Below are positions 25,785-32,678 of a stretch of DNA of 44,621 nucleotides, piece after piece. This DNA comes from a virus. The notes beneath the pieces were generated by a model. The model did not search any database. It was given only the letters and a program-made list of their open reading frames with translations, and was not told the DNA's origin. The stretch lies in IMG/VR virus record IMGVR_UViG_3300009506_000891, positions 1 to 44,621 of that record; one strand, 5' to 3'. The position numbers and the translations under genes were made by a program. The stretch's first letter is position 1. Each line of letters starts with the position of its first letter.

Positions 25785-26120
25785 ATGAAAAGAAATTGGA
25801 TTTATAAGAGTGCTATTATAGCAGCCCTCCTACTATTTGGGATAGGTTGTGCTACAACAGCTTTAAATACTTCTGATAAGAAATATCTAGCAGCTAGAAC
25901 AGAACTTAATCTACTCATTGAGCAGTATTTAATAGTACAAGATCAGATACCAATGGAAACACACATAAAAGCAAAGGAACTATTCACTAGTGCAGATGCT
26001 TTGTTGGATGGTTGGGAAGTAATGTTAGGAGAAGATTATGATTTTGGTAATGATCTTATGACTTGGATCAAGATTAAAAATGCTATTATAGAAATACTGA
26101 TGGAGGTGAACGATGGATAA
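25785..26120 (+). CDS. small lipoprotein (possible o-spanin)
   Basis: 111 residues with AGGAGG upstream. The N-terminus is a lipoprotein signal: basic M-K-R-N-W, hydrophobic core, and G-I-G-C with C22 as lipidated residue. The residue after it is Ala, which would direct it to the outer membrane in a Gram-negative cell. The mature part is helical and acidic. Together with the N-anchored coil protein two genes upstream this could form a separated i-/o-spanin pair; a lipoprotein of a Gram-positive phage is the alternative. The 3' end overlaps the next gene by 8 nt. Confidence 0.65.
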   Translation: MKRNWIYKSAIIAALLLFGIGCATTALNTSDKKYLAARTELNLLIEQYLIVQDQIPMETHIKAKELFTSADALLDGWEVMLGEDYDFGNDLMTWIKIKNAIIEILMEVNDG

Positions 26121-26274
26121 TGAAAAATTAAAAATGATTAATACAGCATCCGATCTAGTGCTGTTAGGTATTTTACTTCTCCAGCAGATTAGTGGTAAAT
26201 CAGAAGCAGAAGTAATAGAAGCAATTAAAGCAGAAAGTGATAAAACGGATACATTACTAAACAAGCTTAAATAA
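26113..26274 (+). CDS. small hypothetical protein at end of late operon
   Basis: 53-residue protein with a good ribosome site (TGGAGGTGA just before 26113). Sequence starts MDNEKLKMIN; a hydrophobic stretch (L-V-L-L-G-I-L-L-L near 15-23) may be a short membrane or amphipathic helix, followed by a charged helix (E-A-E-V-I-E-A-I-K-A). Overlaps the lipoprotein gene. No family recognised. It is the last gene before the convergent terminators; a lysis role such as antiholin is possible but unproven. Confidence 0.6.
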   Translation: MDNEKLKMINTASDLVLLGILLLQQISGKSEAEVIEAIKAESDKTDTLLNKLK

Positions 26275-26275
26275 T

Positions 26276-26307
26276 CCAGTGGAGTTTTTTGCCGTTTTCT
26301 CTACTGG
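26276..26307 (+). terminator. hairpin 1 in convergent gap
   Basis: CCAGTGGAG (26276-26284) pairs with CTCTACTGG (26299-26307), 9 bp with one G-U, loop of 14 bases. It lies 1 base after the last + strand stop. Likely part of the transcription end for the late operon. Confidence 0.6.
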
Positions 26308-26310
26308 TCT

Positions 26311-26344
26311 ATCCCCTATGGTAGATGTTTTTACCATAGGGGAT
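26311..26344. terminator. hairpin 2, bidirectional terminator
   Basis: Stem of CCCCTATGGTA (26313-26323) with TACCATAGGGG (26332-26342), extended by two A/T pairs on the outside, loop of 8 bases. It sits between converging operons and follows the - strand stop at 26354 by 10 bases, so it can end transcription from both sides. Confidence 0.75.
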
Positions 26345-26353
26345 TTATGTTGA

Positions 26354-26833
26354 CTACCACCAGTGATTAACTATATCTTGGAGATGTAATGTCTTTGCTT
26401 GTGGAGGTCTACCAAGAAGTTTTTCTATCATCTCTGTTTTACCCTTCCAGCTTTGAACTACTTCCAATCTCTTCTCTCTATAGTAATCTTGTGAAAGTCT
26501 GTGATCGAAAAGTCTACATTCAAAAGGTCTAACAGGATAAATGGTGCATGTCTTATTCATATAGAAGGAACATTCACCAGAAGGATACTCTGGATACTCT
26601 ACTCCAGTATGAGAATCTTTTAATGCTGGAGCAATAATAAATATTACTTCTCCATTGTGTTCCTCTCTGTCATCCCAATCTACAGCAAGGAAGGAGTAGA
26701 AAACCGTTTCTACATCCATGTTAAGATATTTTGCTACCTTATCTATCTCTTCTGGTTTAAAATATCCCGGTCTAAAATTACATTGTTTAGCACATACTGC
26801 ACAAGAACATTCTATAAAATCTGGCATTGGCAT
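26354..26833 (-). CDS. YkgJ-type cysteine-cluster protein
   Basis: 159 residues. N-terminal cysteines C9, C11, C14 and C18 are followed by F-R-P-G-Y-F-K-P-E-E-I, and later come C-S-F-Y, C-T-I-Y-P-x-R-P and C-R-x-F. This is the YkgJ/CxxCxxCC family, thought to bind zinc or an iron-sulfur cluster; members are of unknown function. It is the last gene of the - strand operon and overlaps the hydratase gene by 22 nt. A strong ribosome site (AAAGGAGG) lies before the start. Linkage with the hydratase is conspicuous but has no known meaning. Confidence 0.8.
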   Translation of the reverse strand: MPMPDFIECSCAVCAKQCNFRPGYFKPEEIDKVAKYLNMDVETVFYSFLAVDWDDREEHNGEVIFIIAPALKDSHTGVEYPEYPSGECSFYMNKTCTIYPVRPFECRLFDHRLSQDYYREKRLEVVQSWKGKTEMIEKLLGRPPQAKTLHLQDIVNHWW

Positions 26834-27276
26834 TCTGTTTTTTCCTCCTTTACTTCTATTAGTTTAAAATTAGTTTCTACTGTTAATATTGTCCTGTTTG
26901 TTTTTAATAAACCACAATAAATATATGCTCCTATCGTATTATATTTTGTGCTTGAAATAAGCAAATCTGTTTTTATTACATCTCCAAAATGGGCAGGATT
27001 AATAAACTTTGCTTCAAAGTTTTTTATAATAGGAATGTGGTTTTTCAATAACAATCTTGCACTATTTTCGATACAACCAGCAACAAATCCTAGTAGTACT
27101 ACTCCCGGTACTATACACGTTTTGAAGATTGTTCTTTGTGCTACACTATCACTATAATGTATTGGATTATTATCTGTACTCATTTTTATGTAGTTTTCCA
27201 AATGTTCTTTTTCTACTCTATTAATAGTAGAAAACTCCATTCCTACAAATCCAGAATATTTAAACTTATCGTTCAT
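26812..27276 (-). CDS. MaoC-like hot-dog hydratase
   Basis: 154 residues, complete single hot-dog domain. The hydratase signature is clear: S-T-D-N-N-P-I-H at 33-40, with D35 and H40 as catalytic pair, followed by I-V-P-G-V near 55-59, and then F-I-N-P-A-H-F-G-D near 91-99. Enzymes of this group hydrate or dehydrate (R)-3-hydroxyacyl-CoA/ACP. Finding one in a phage early operon is unusual; it might affect host fatty acids or act as a binding domain. It follows the SbcC C-half with ATGA overlap. A Cys-rich tail (C-Q-C-Q) ends the protein. Confidence 0.8.
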   Translation of the reverse strand: MNDKFKYSGFVGMEFSTINRVEKEHLENYIKMSTDNNPIHYSDSVAQRTIFKTCIVPGVVLLGFVAGCIENSARLLLKNHIPIIKNFEAKFINPAHFGDVIKTDLLISSTKYNTIGAYIYCGLLKTNRTILTVETNFKLIEVKEEKTECQCQIL

Positions 27277-27908
27277 TTTATTTCCTTTATGATAGATATT
27301 CCTTTTTCCATTGTTGCTTTAAACACTTTATCTGAATACTTCTTTATATATTTTATATCTACTCTTTCATCACTGATAATAATGAATTGAATACCGAGTT
27401 TTCTACTCAATAAGTTTATCAATTTCAGTCCTCTAATATTTGCCCTCCTTCCTTTTAATTCTAAGAATGGTTCTTCTATAAATAAAATAGGTCTAGTCTT
27501 TGGTTGTGTTAAAGTGTATATAGTACATAGTAGACCTAAAGCAGCAATGTTGCAAGCACCTCCAGAATCAGAAGATGTAGGATCTATTTCTTCTCCATCT
27601 ACACTAAATAGAAAATCACAATGGGTACTTTTACTTCCAAATTTTTTAAACCTACAGATGAATTTATATGGTCTATCAAATACAGCAGAAAGAGAAAGAG
27701 AAGTAATTTCACTAATAGAATATTCTATTTTCTTTTGAGTAGCTTGTGCTGCATATTGTATAATAGCTTGTGCTTTTTTTGCCGTGTCTAATTCTTTCTT
27801 CAGCTTTCTTTTTTCTATATTTTGTAAAAACAAATCTTCTTGCAGTTGTGCTGCTTTTCCTTTTAGAAATTGTATTCTCTCTTTGTAGTGTTCAATTGAT
27901 ATCGTCAT
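27273..27908 (-). CDS. SbcC/Rad50-like ATPase, C-terminal half
   Basis: 211 residues. A short N-terminal coil (1-65) leads into the C-terminal lobe of an SMC-like ATPase. The signature motif is S-S-D-S-G-G at 112-117, and the Walker B strand I-L-F-I-E-E-P at 141-147 has Glu where Asp is usual. I-I-I-S-D-E near 176-181 takes the place of the switch-histidine loop. No Walker A is present; that motif is in the 29032-29949 gene. The two products should join to make one ATPase head that works with the SbcD nuclease between them. Confidence 0.75.
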   Translation of the reverse strand: MTISIEHYKERIQFLKGKAAQLQEDLFLQNIEKRKLKKELDTAKKAQAIIQYAAQATQKKIEYSISEITSLSLSAVFDRPYKFICRFKKFGSKSTHCDFLFSVDGEEIDPTSSDSGGACNIAALGLLCTIYTLTQPKTRPILFIEEPFLELKGRRANIRGLKLINLLSRKLGIQFIIISDERVDIKYIKKYSDKVFKATMEKGISIIKEIK

Positions 27909-28128
27909 ATTCTTCTATCTTTTCTTCTTCTTTTCTTAGTAGCCTCATATATTCATCCCTCAATACTTTTAGCTTCTTCAGTTCTTTTCTAGCATGTTTG
28001 TTATTTCTATATCCTATCTTTGATAGTTCTTTGTTATTGGAATCTAGTCTACCTTTTAGTCTATCTTTTCTTTTTTCAATAGAAGTAATTTTTTCTTTAA
28101 GATGTAGTAGCTTTTCAGTCCTATCCAT
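27892..28128 (-). CDS. small coiled-coil protein in SbcCD cluster
   Basis: 78 residues, nearly all charged coiled coil (H-L-K-E-K-I, K-R-K-D-R-L, L-R-K-E-E-E-K-I). Ribosome site GGAGG lies upstream, and the start overlaps the stop of the nuclease gene; its end overlaps the SbcC C-half start by 17 nt. It may supply part of the coil missing from the short C-half, or be a third subunit of the complex. No family recognised. Confidence 0.65.
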   Translation of the reverse strand: MDRTEKLLHLKEKITSIEKRKDRLKGRLDSNNKELSKIGYRNNKHARKELKKLKVLRDEYMRLLRKEEEKIEEYDDIN

Positions 28129-29035
28129 TTACATACCTCCAAATCTTTTTTTCTACTTTTCTGTCTGTTTTGTTTTTTAGTAGTATTTGTTTTAAGTTGT
28201 GTTCATATGATAGACTTAGGTCTACTTTCTTTGATAAATATTTGACATAGGTATTCATCCTTTCTTTTGAATTACCTCCACTGATTGATACCTTTTTTAT
28301 TACATCTCTTTTTATTTTGAAGAATAGAGGCTCTATTGTGTTTGTTTCTGCATACCATAGGTATGCTCTAGGTTTGTGATCTACTTGATCTATTCTAGTT
28401 CGCATCATACTACCACAATTTACTAATAATCTTCTTCCCTTCTTCATTACAAAAGGTTTGTGGTTATCACCAGATACTATTAAATCATATTCAGTAAATT
28501 TATTTAGCATGGATCTAGCAGTAGTAGTAGTACTACCTAAATATTTCTCTTCCAGATCGTCTATTATTAATTTGTGTATCAGTAGAATATTTGGCATTCC
28601 CTCTTTCATAATGTGTAATGGATCTTCCCCATAAGGACAAGCAGAGAAAGTTAAAGTGATTCCTCCCCATTTTACTACATGCTCTTCTCTATCTATTACT
28701 ACTTCTATAGCACCTATTCCATGTAATAATCCTAATGCTCCAAACATCCACTGATTTAATCTATGTTCTGGTAGATCATGCTGCCCCGGTATTACTATTC
28801 TTCTACAACCACTTTGATACCAGTAAGGAAGCATTTTGGTAAGAAGAATATTAGGCCACTCAGGAATATTCCCCACATCTCCTACTACTACCAAAGGAAC
28901 TTTATACCTATGTTGCCATATATTTAATTGGCCTAGTTTAGAAAACATAGATTCTTCAAATTCTTCTTGTTCTCTACATTTTGGAGCAAGTAGTCTAATA
29001 TGTAAATCAGCACAAAACAAAGCAGTGGGTTTCAT
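28121..29035 (-). CDS. SbcD/Mre11-like metallophosphoesterase nuclease
   Basis: 304 residues. Motifs of the calcineurin-like fold: C-A-D-L-H (D10, H12), V-V-G-D-V-G (D53), P-G-Q-H-D at 83-87 (Mre11 has G-N-H-D), L-L-I-H-K (H154) and S-G-D-N-H-K-P-F (190-192; usually G-H-x-H). Two metal ligands therefore differ from bacterial SbcD (N to Q, H to D), a pattern that seems to mark a phage branch. It should cut DNA ends with the SbcC-like ATPase. Gene lies between the two ATPase halves, overlapping the N-half by 4 nt. Confidence 0.8.
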   Translation of the reverse strand: MKPTALFCADLHIRLLAPKCREQEEFEESMFSKLGQLNIWQHRYKVPLVVVGDVGNIPEWPNILLTKMLPYWYQSGCRRIVIPGQHDLPEHRLNQWMFGALGLLHGIGAIEVVIDREEHVVKWGGITLTFSACPYGEDPLHIMKEGMPNILLIHKLIIDDLEEKYLGSTTTTARSMLNKFTEYDLIVSGDNHKPFVMKKGRRLLVNCGSMMRTRIDQVDHKPRAYLWYAETNTIEPLFFKIKRDVIKKVSISGGNSKERMNTYVKYLSKKVDLSLSYEHNLKQILLKNKTDRKVEKKIWRYVNG

Positions 29036-29949
29036 AGTACACCTTTTTTATTCTTTACTTCTTGATTACATAAAGGACAAATATCTGGAAACTCTTCTAT
29101 CAATTGCTTTTTATACATTTTGTACATTCGTTCAATATTTTTCATCTCTTCTGTTATAGATACTTCTTCAGCTAATAGATTTTCTATTGCATTTATAGCC
29201 TGTTCTATATCTTCTATCTTTTCAGCCAAACCAACCATGTTTTCTATCTGCTCTATAGGTGGATAATTTTTTTCAAGTGTTCTAATATCAGATAGTATTT
29301 CTTCTCTTTCTTTTAGGATCTCCTCTGTTTTTCTTATCTTCCTGTCTACCTCTCTGGTCTTATTCACTATCTCTGTCAGAACAGCTAAAGTTCCTTCTGC
29401 ATAATGTATCCATGCTATTTTTTTTAATTCTTCTTTTGTTTTCTTTATTTCTTCTTCTTTGTGTTTGAGTCGTGTTTTGATTTTAATAATATCTTTATTC
29501 GCTTCTTTGCTTGCTTTATCTATTATTTCTAAATTAATAAGTTTGTTAATAAACTTTGCTCTATCTCCCGGTCTAATATTCAATAGGAGTCTACCATTAT
29601 TATTAAAATTATTTTCTGTTAGATTTATTACTTCTTTTATTTCATCTGGAACATATCTACCCACTGCTTCAAACTTTTCACCATTCAGCTTCATCTGTAT
29701 TCCTTTGGTTCCTTTTGTCTTCTCTACTATAGTTCCATTACTGAAAACAGCTTTTCCTTGTACTTCTTTCTGTCCATGTCTAATTAGATTTTTAGGAGAA
29801 ATATTAAAAAACAACCACTTGGGTAGACGTTGAAATATAGAAGTCTTTCCGGTTCCTGAGTCTCCTATTATGTAGTTTACTCCTTCAGCTAATTCAATAT
29901 TAGTAGATTTATGGCATTGAAAGTTTTTAGCTTCTATTCTTTTTAACAT
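29032..29949 (-). CDS. SbcC/Rad50-like ATPase, N-terminal half with zinc hook
   Basis: 305 residues from the ATG at 29949 (a TTG at 29967 would add six residues; the ATG fits the usual 'M-L-K-R-I-E-A-K-N-F-Q-C-H' start better). Walker A is G-D-S-G-T-G-K-T at 29-36. Residues ~140-270 form a coiled coil, and the protein ends with C-P-L-C (291-294), the zinc-hook motif at the tip of Rad50 coils. It therefore contains the N-lobe, the descending coil and the hook, and stops there; the C-lobe is encoded 1.1 kb downstream. Dimers through the hook can tether DNA ends. Confidence 0.8.
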   Translation of the reverse strand: MLKRIEAKNFQCHKSTNIELAEGVNYIIGDSGTGKTSIFQRLPKWLFFNISPKNLIRHGQKEVQGKAVFSNGTIVEKTKGTKGIQMKLNGEKFEAVGRYVPDEIKEVINLTENNFNNNGRLLLNIRPGDRAKFINKLINLEIIDKASKEANKDIIKIKTRLKHKEEEIKKTKEELKKIAWIHYAEGTLAVLTEIVNKTREVDRKIRKTEEILKEREEILSDIRTLEKNYPPIEQIENMVGLAEKIEDIEQAINAIENLLAEEVSITEEMKNIERMYKMYKKQLIEEFPDICPLCNQEVKNKKGVL

Positions 29950-30295
29950 ATCCCTTTTCCATAGCAAAGGTAAATAGATCCATCCAATCCTTTGCTTTCA
30001 TATGTACTAGTGAATCTTCTATTCTACCATTGGTTGTATGCACTACTAATATTGGTATTTTCCTTTTCGCCTTTTTGCAATTTGTTTCGGCTTGTTTGAA
30101 CATAGTAGCACCTGCATACTTCTTCCTGTCTTTTACTTCTGCACTGAAAATTCCTAATTTTGCGTCTTCTCCACCATACAAACCTTTAGCATCAAAGCCT
30201 AGATAGTCGGCTACTCTCTTTTCTACACTTCTACCTCTTCTTTTGTTTTTGTTTGCTACTATCCTTTCTACGTTTATTTTTTTTCTCTTCTTCAT
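29927..30295 (-). CDS. PDDEXK nuclease / Holliday-junction-resolvase-like
   Basis: 122 residues. G-R-S-V-E-K-R-V-A-D-Y-L near 21-32 (with E25), D44 in a G-G-E-D context, and A-E-V-K at 52-55 give the E, D, E-x-K order of PDDEXK nucleases; F-K-Q-A-E-T near 67-72 fits the later helix. Phage proteins of this type resolve branched DNA during replication and packaging. The basic N-terminus may bind DNA. It overlaps SbcC N-half at the 3' end and the membrane protein gene at the 5' end. Confidence 0.7.
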   Translation of the reverse strand: MKKRKKINVERIVANKNKRRGRSVEKRVADYLGFDAKGLYGGEDAKLGIFSAEVKDRKKYAGATMFKQAETNCKKAKRKIPILVVHTTNGRIEDSLVHMKAKDWMDLFTFAMEKGYVKKNRS

Positions 30296-30431
30296 TAAGT
30301 CTCCCCCATCCTGCTTTTATATCTGCTTTCACTAGTGAAAATACTTTATGCTCTCCTATTAAATAATACATAAGAGCAGAAAGAGGTGCTGCAAATAAAA
30401 CATAAAAACAGAAAGCAAGTTTATTAAACAT
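30231..30431 (-). CDS. small membrane protein
   Basis: 66 residues, ribosome site AAAAAGGAG at good distance. A hydrophobic segment (about 4-26: L-A-F-C-F-Y-V-L-F-A-A-P-L-S-A-L-M-Y-Y-L-I) is followed by a very basic tail (K-K-N-K-R-R-K-D and K-Q-K-Q-K-K-R). It overlaps the nuclease gene by 65 nt in another frame. Both genes have good starts, so the overlap looks real. Unknown function. Confidence 0.5.
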   Translation of the reverse strand: MFNKLAFCFYVLFAAPLSALMYYLIGEHKVFSLVKADIKAGWGRLNEEEKKNKRRKDSSKQKQKKR

Positions 30432-30450
30432 TGTTTACTCCTTTTTATTT

Positions 30451-30553
30451 ACTGCTTAGTTGGACTCGAACCAACTCGTCAACCCGACTTTTTAAAGTTC
30501 CGAATCGAACGGAACGGCAAGTGAAACAAGCCACTCTTCCCCCGGCAAGCAGT
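30451..30553 (-). tRNA. atypical tRNA-like element, possibly tRNA-Ser(CGA)-like
   Basis: On the - strand, 103 bases begin ACTGCTTG and end TAAGCAGT, a perfect acceptor-like stem apart from one G-U. Next to it is a canonical T-arm (GTTGG, loop TTCGAGT, CCAAC). A second hairpin (GTTCCG, loop TTCGATT, CGGAAC) stands where an anticodon arm should be, giving CGA, with a 22-nt variable region after it. The D region has AGTGG but is about 10 bases too long and its stem has a mismatch, base 37 of the loop is T, and no CCA is encoded. It may be an aberrant class II tRNA, a degenerate tRNA or a tRNA-like RNA. Confidence 0.5.
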
Positions 30554-30564
30554 ATTAATATTAT

Positions 30565-30798
30565 TTAACCACTCTTCTTCATTGCCATTCGTTTATTTTT
30601 TTTGTCCTGTATAAGCTGTCTACTTTCTTTTGTCCTTTTGTGTACTACCATTAAACAATCTCTGGAATTTTTAGCAGCTACCATAACCTTGTCTACTTTA
30701 AATCTTTTATATTCTTCATATCCTTTTTCTAATGCTGCTATCATTTCTTTAAAGTTTCTACTAATAGGATCTACCTTCTTTTTTTTCTTATCTTTCAA
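30565..30798 (-). CDS. small basic hypothetical protein
   Basis: 77 residues starting at TTG 30798, chosen because AAAGGAG lies at the right distance. Rich in lysine (K-D-K-K-K-K-K-V), with two predicted helices (F-K-E-M-I-A-A-L-E-K-G-Y and K-E-S-R-Q-L-I-Q-D-K-K). It could bind nucleic acid; no family recognised. Lies between the 5' exonuclease and the tRNA-like element. Confidence 0.6.
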   Translation of the reverse strand: MKDKKKKKVDPISRNFKEMIAALEKGYEEYKRFKVDKVMVAAKNSRDCLMVVHKRTKESRQLIQDKKNKRMAMKKSG

Positions 30799-30816
30799 TG
30801 TTATTCTCCTTTCTGT

Positions 30817-31656
30817 TTAAAAGTACTCTACAGTACCATCTAAAAATAATTGTTTCCATTTTGGTAGTTCTGTTATTATAGAATTAAAACCAAATCTATA
30901 GCAGTAAATTTTAAATGCTTTCCAATTGAAACTATCTTCTATTGGTATTCTAATAGGAAAATCTTCAAATGGGAGTTTCACTAATTCTCTATTTCTATCT
31001 ATTATGCTTTGTTGTTGTTTTATTTTCACCATTCCTTTCTGGCTATGTGTACCTTTGATAATCTTTATAGCAGTAGCTTCTCCCACTCCTCTAATTCCTT
31101 TTACATTATCAGTAGAACAACCAGCAATAGCTTTTACTTCTGCCCACTGTACAGGAGTTATCTTATACTGCCGTTTAAAATCTTTTAGAGTATATTCCTG
31201 ATCCTTCTTTGGTTTGTACATCATAGTAGTAGAAGATAATAATTGATATAGATCCTGATCTGATGATACTATTACCTTTCTACTGTTTTTAAATTTATGA
31301 CAAATTAAAGCTATTAAATCGTCTGCTTCATATCCATTTCTATAGTAGATATTTGTAAATCCAAGTTCTTGTAGTACTTGTGTTCTTAATAAATCAAATT
31401 GTGCAAAGTCTTCTTCAGAAAGCATAGACTTGGTTTTGGTCCTGTTTGCTTTATACAAAGGATAGATTTCTCTTCTCTTACTTTCCTTGCTATCCCAAGT
31501 AAAAAGAAATGGAGATAAATTATTATACTTCTTTTTAAGATTATAAATATCTCTAAAAAATCCATAGACAATTCCTGTCTTTTCATCGGCAGTAGTTAGA
31601 GCACCATAGGAGAAGAAAGCTTTGTAACATAATGAGTTACAGTCTACTATAATCAT
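30817..31656 (-). CDS. 5'-3' exonuclease (FEN/PolI N-domain type)
   Basis: 279 residues. Conserved acidic sites: V-D-C-N-S-L near 4-9, Y-E-A-D-D-L near 108-113, and S-S-D-Q-D-L-Y near 130-136. The helix-hairpin-helix is G-I-R-G-V-G-E-A near 187-194. This is the PolI small-fragment or T5 D15 class. It should remove RNA primers and flaps at the replication fork, complementing the PolA protein encoded upstream, which has no such domain. TAATG overlap with the recombinase gene. Confidence 0.85.
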   Translation of the reverse strand: MIIVDCNSLCYKAFFSYGALTTADEKTGIVYGFFRDIYNLKKKYNNLSPFLFTWDSKESKRREIYPLYKANRTKTKSMLSEEDFAQFDLLRTQVLQELGFTNIYYRNGYEADDLIALICHKFKNSRKVIVSSDQDLYQLLSSTTMMYKPKKDQEYTLKDFKRQYKITPVQWAEVKAIAGCSTDNVKGIRGVGEATAIKIIKGTHSQKGMVKIKQQQSIIDRNRELVKLPFEDFPIRIPIEDSFNWKAFKIYCYRFGFNSIITELPKWKQLFLDGTVEYF

Positions 31657-32678
31657 TAAAACTTCCTTTTCCTTTCTACTTTGATAGCTTTAAGCATCTC
31701 ACTCCAAAGTTTAGTGGTTTCTGCTTTTAGCTCTTCTTCTAGTCCTTCATCTTCTATCAATTTTATTAATGCTTGTTGTGTATAATTACCCCAAGGAGAT
31801 TTTATTTTACTATCAGTTTTCTTCCATTCTTTATATTGTATTAGAAATAATATTTGTGATAGAATATCATCAATCCCATAATCTACTATCAGTGGAAACT
31901 CTATTCTACCTTTCCTACCAGTGGATCTATTCTTTGTTACCTTTACAGCTACAAAGTTTCCTATTTCTTCTTTCCTTTCCCTAAATGTTTTAGTTATTGG
32001 TTTTCCTGCTGCTAACCACTCTTCTACTTCACAGTAATGCTTTAATGCTCTACCACCAGTTCTACGCTTTTTTGATCCAAACATAACAGCATCCAGATTA
32101 TCCCTAACTTGGGAAACAATAAAAATAATACTACCTGTTTTCTTTACTGTACCTTCATTTCTTCTAAGGATTTCTGTTAGTATCCTTGGTTTTGATGGAT
32201 AGTTTCTATCTTCCACCTTCTTTTTTTCTTCTTCTTTGCATTTTAAATTATCAAAGCTATCCTGTACTTCTATAATTGGTCTTTTTGACATTCTCTTAGG
32301 TAGGTCTTTTGCCCAATTCTCTATATAAATAGAATTTTTAAAACTACCTCCTTCTACTTCTCTTATAACCTTCTTAGCTGCAACTTTACCAAATAGATCT
32401 TCTATATCAAAACCTACTCCGTTTTCAGATTCATTATAAAATTTATCGTAATCTTTTACTCTCTTATCACTACAAGCAAGTGCTAGTATTGTCCATGCTA
32501 GTACTGTTTTCCCTGCAAAAGAATCTCCTATTATATTTACAAAGGTTCCTTTTTTATATGCACAATCGGGATGTCCTGTTAGTCTTAGGTTGTGTAGAGT
32601 AGAACCACTGCCAATAAACATGCTTGGATCTACTCTAGGAAGAGAATCTTCAAGTTTTATTCTTTTTCTTTTCTTCAT
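31656..32678 (-). CDS. RecA/UvsX-like recombinase
   Basis: 340 residues. Walker A G-D-S-F-A-G-K-T at 51-58; a strand S-I-I-F-I-V-S-Q near 181-189; and T-G-G-R-A-L-K-H-Y near 208-216, the DNA-binding L2 loop pattern of phage RecA/UvsX proteins. It catalyses strand exchange in recombination-dependent replication and repair. Its gene follows that of the gp32-like protein, a usual partner. Lysine-rich termini. Confidence 0.8.
   Translation of the reverse strand: MKKRKRIKLEDSLPRVDPSMFIGSGSTLHNLRLTGHPDCAYKKGTFVNIIGDSFAGKTVLAWTILALACSDKRVKDYDKFYNESENGVGFDIEDLFGKVAAKKVIREVEGGSFKNSIYIENWAKDLPKRMSKRPIIEVQDSFDNLKCKEEEKKKVEDRNYPSKPRILTEILRRNEGTVKKTGSIIFIVSQVRDNLDAVMFGSKKRRTGGRALKHYCEVEEWLAAGKPITKTFRERKEEIGNFVAVKVTKNRSTGRKGRIEFPLIVDYGIDDILSQILFLIQYKEWKKTDSKIKSPWGNYTQQALIKLIEDEGLEEELKAETTKLWSEMLKAIKVERKRKF

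Noticed and set aside
26657-26920. + strand frame over the YkgJ/MaoC junction
   Set aside because: Antisense to two recognised genes and without start signal.
29459-29833. + strand hydrophobic frame
   Set aside because: Leu/Ser-rich shadow of the SbcC N-half coil; not a membrane protein gene.
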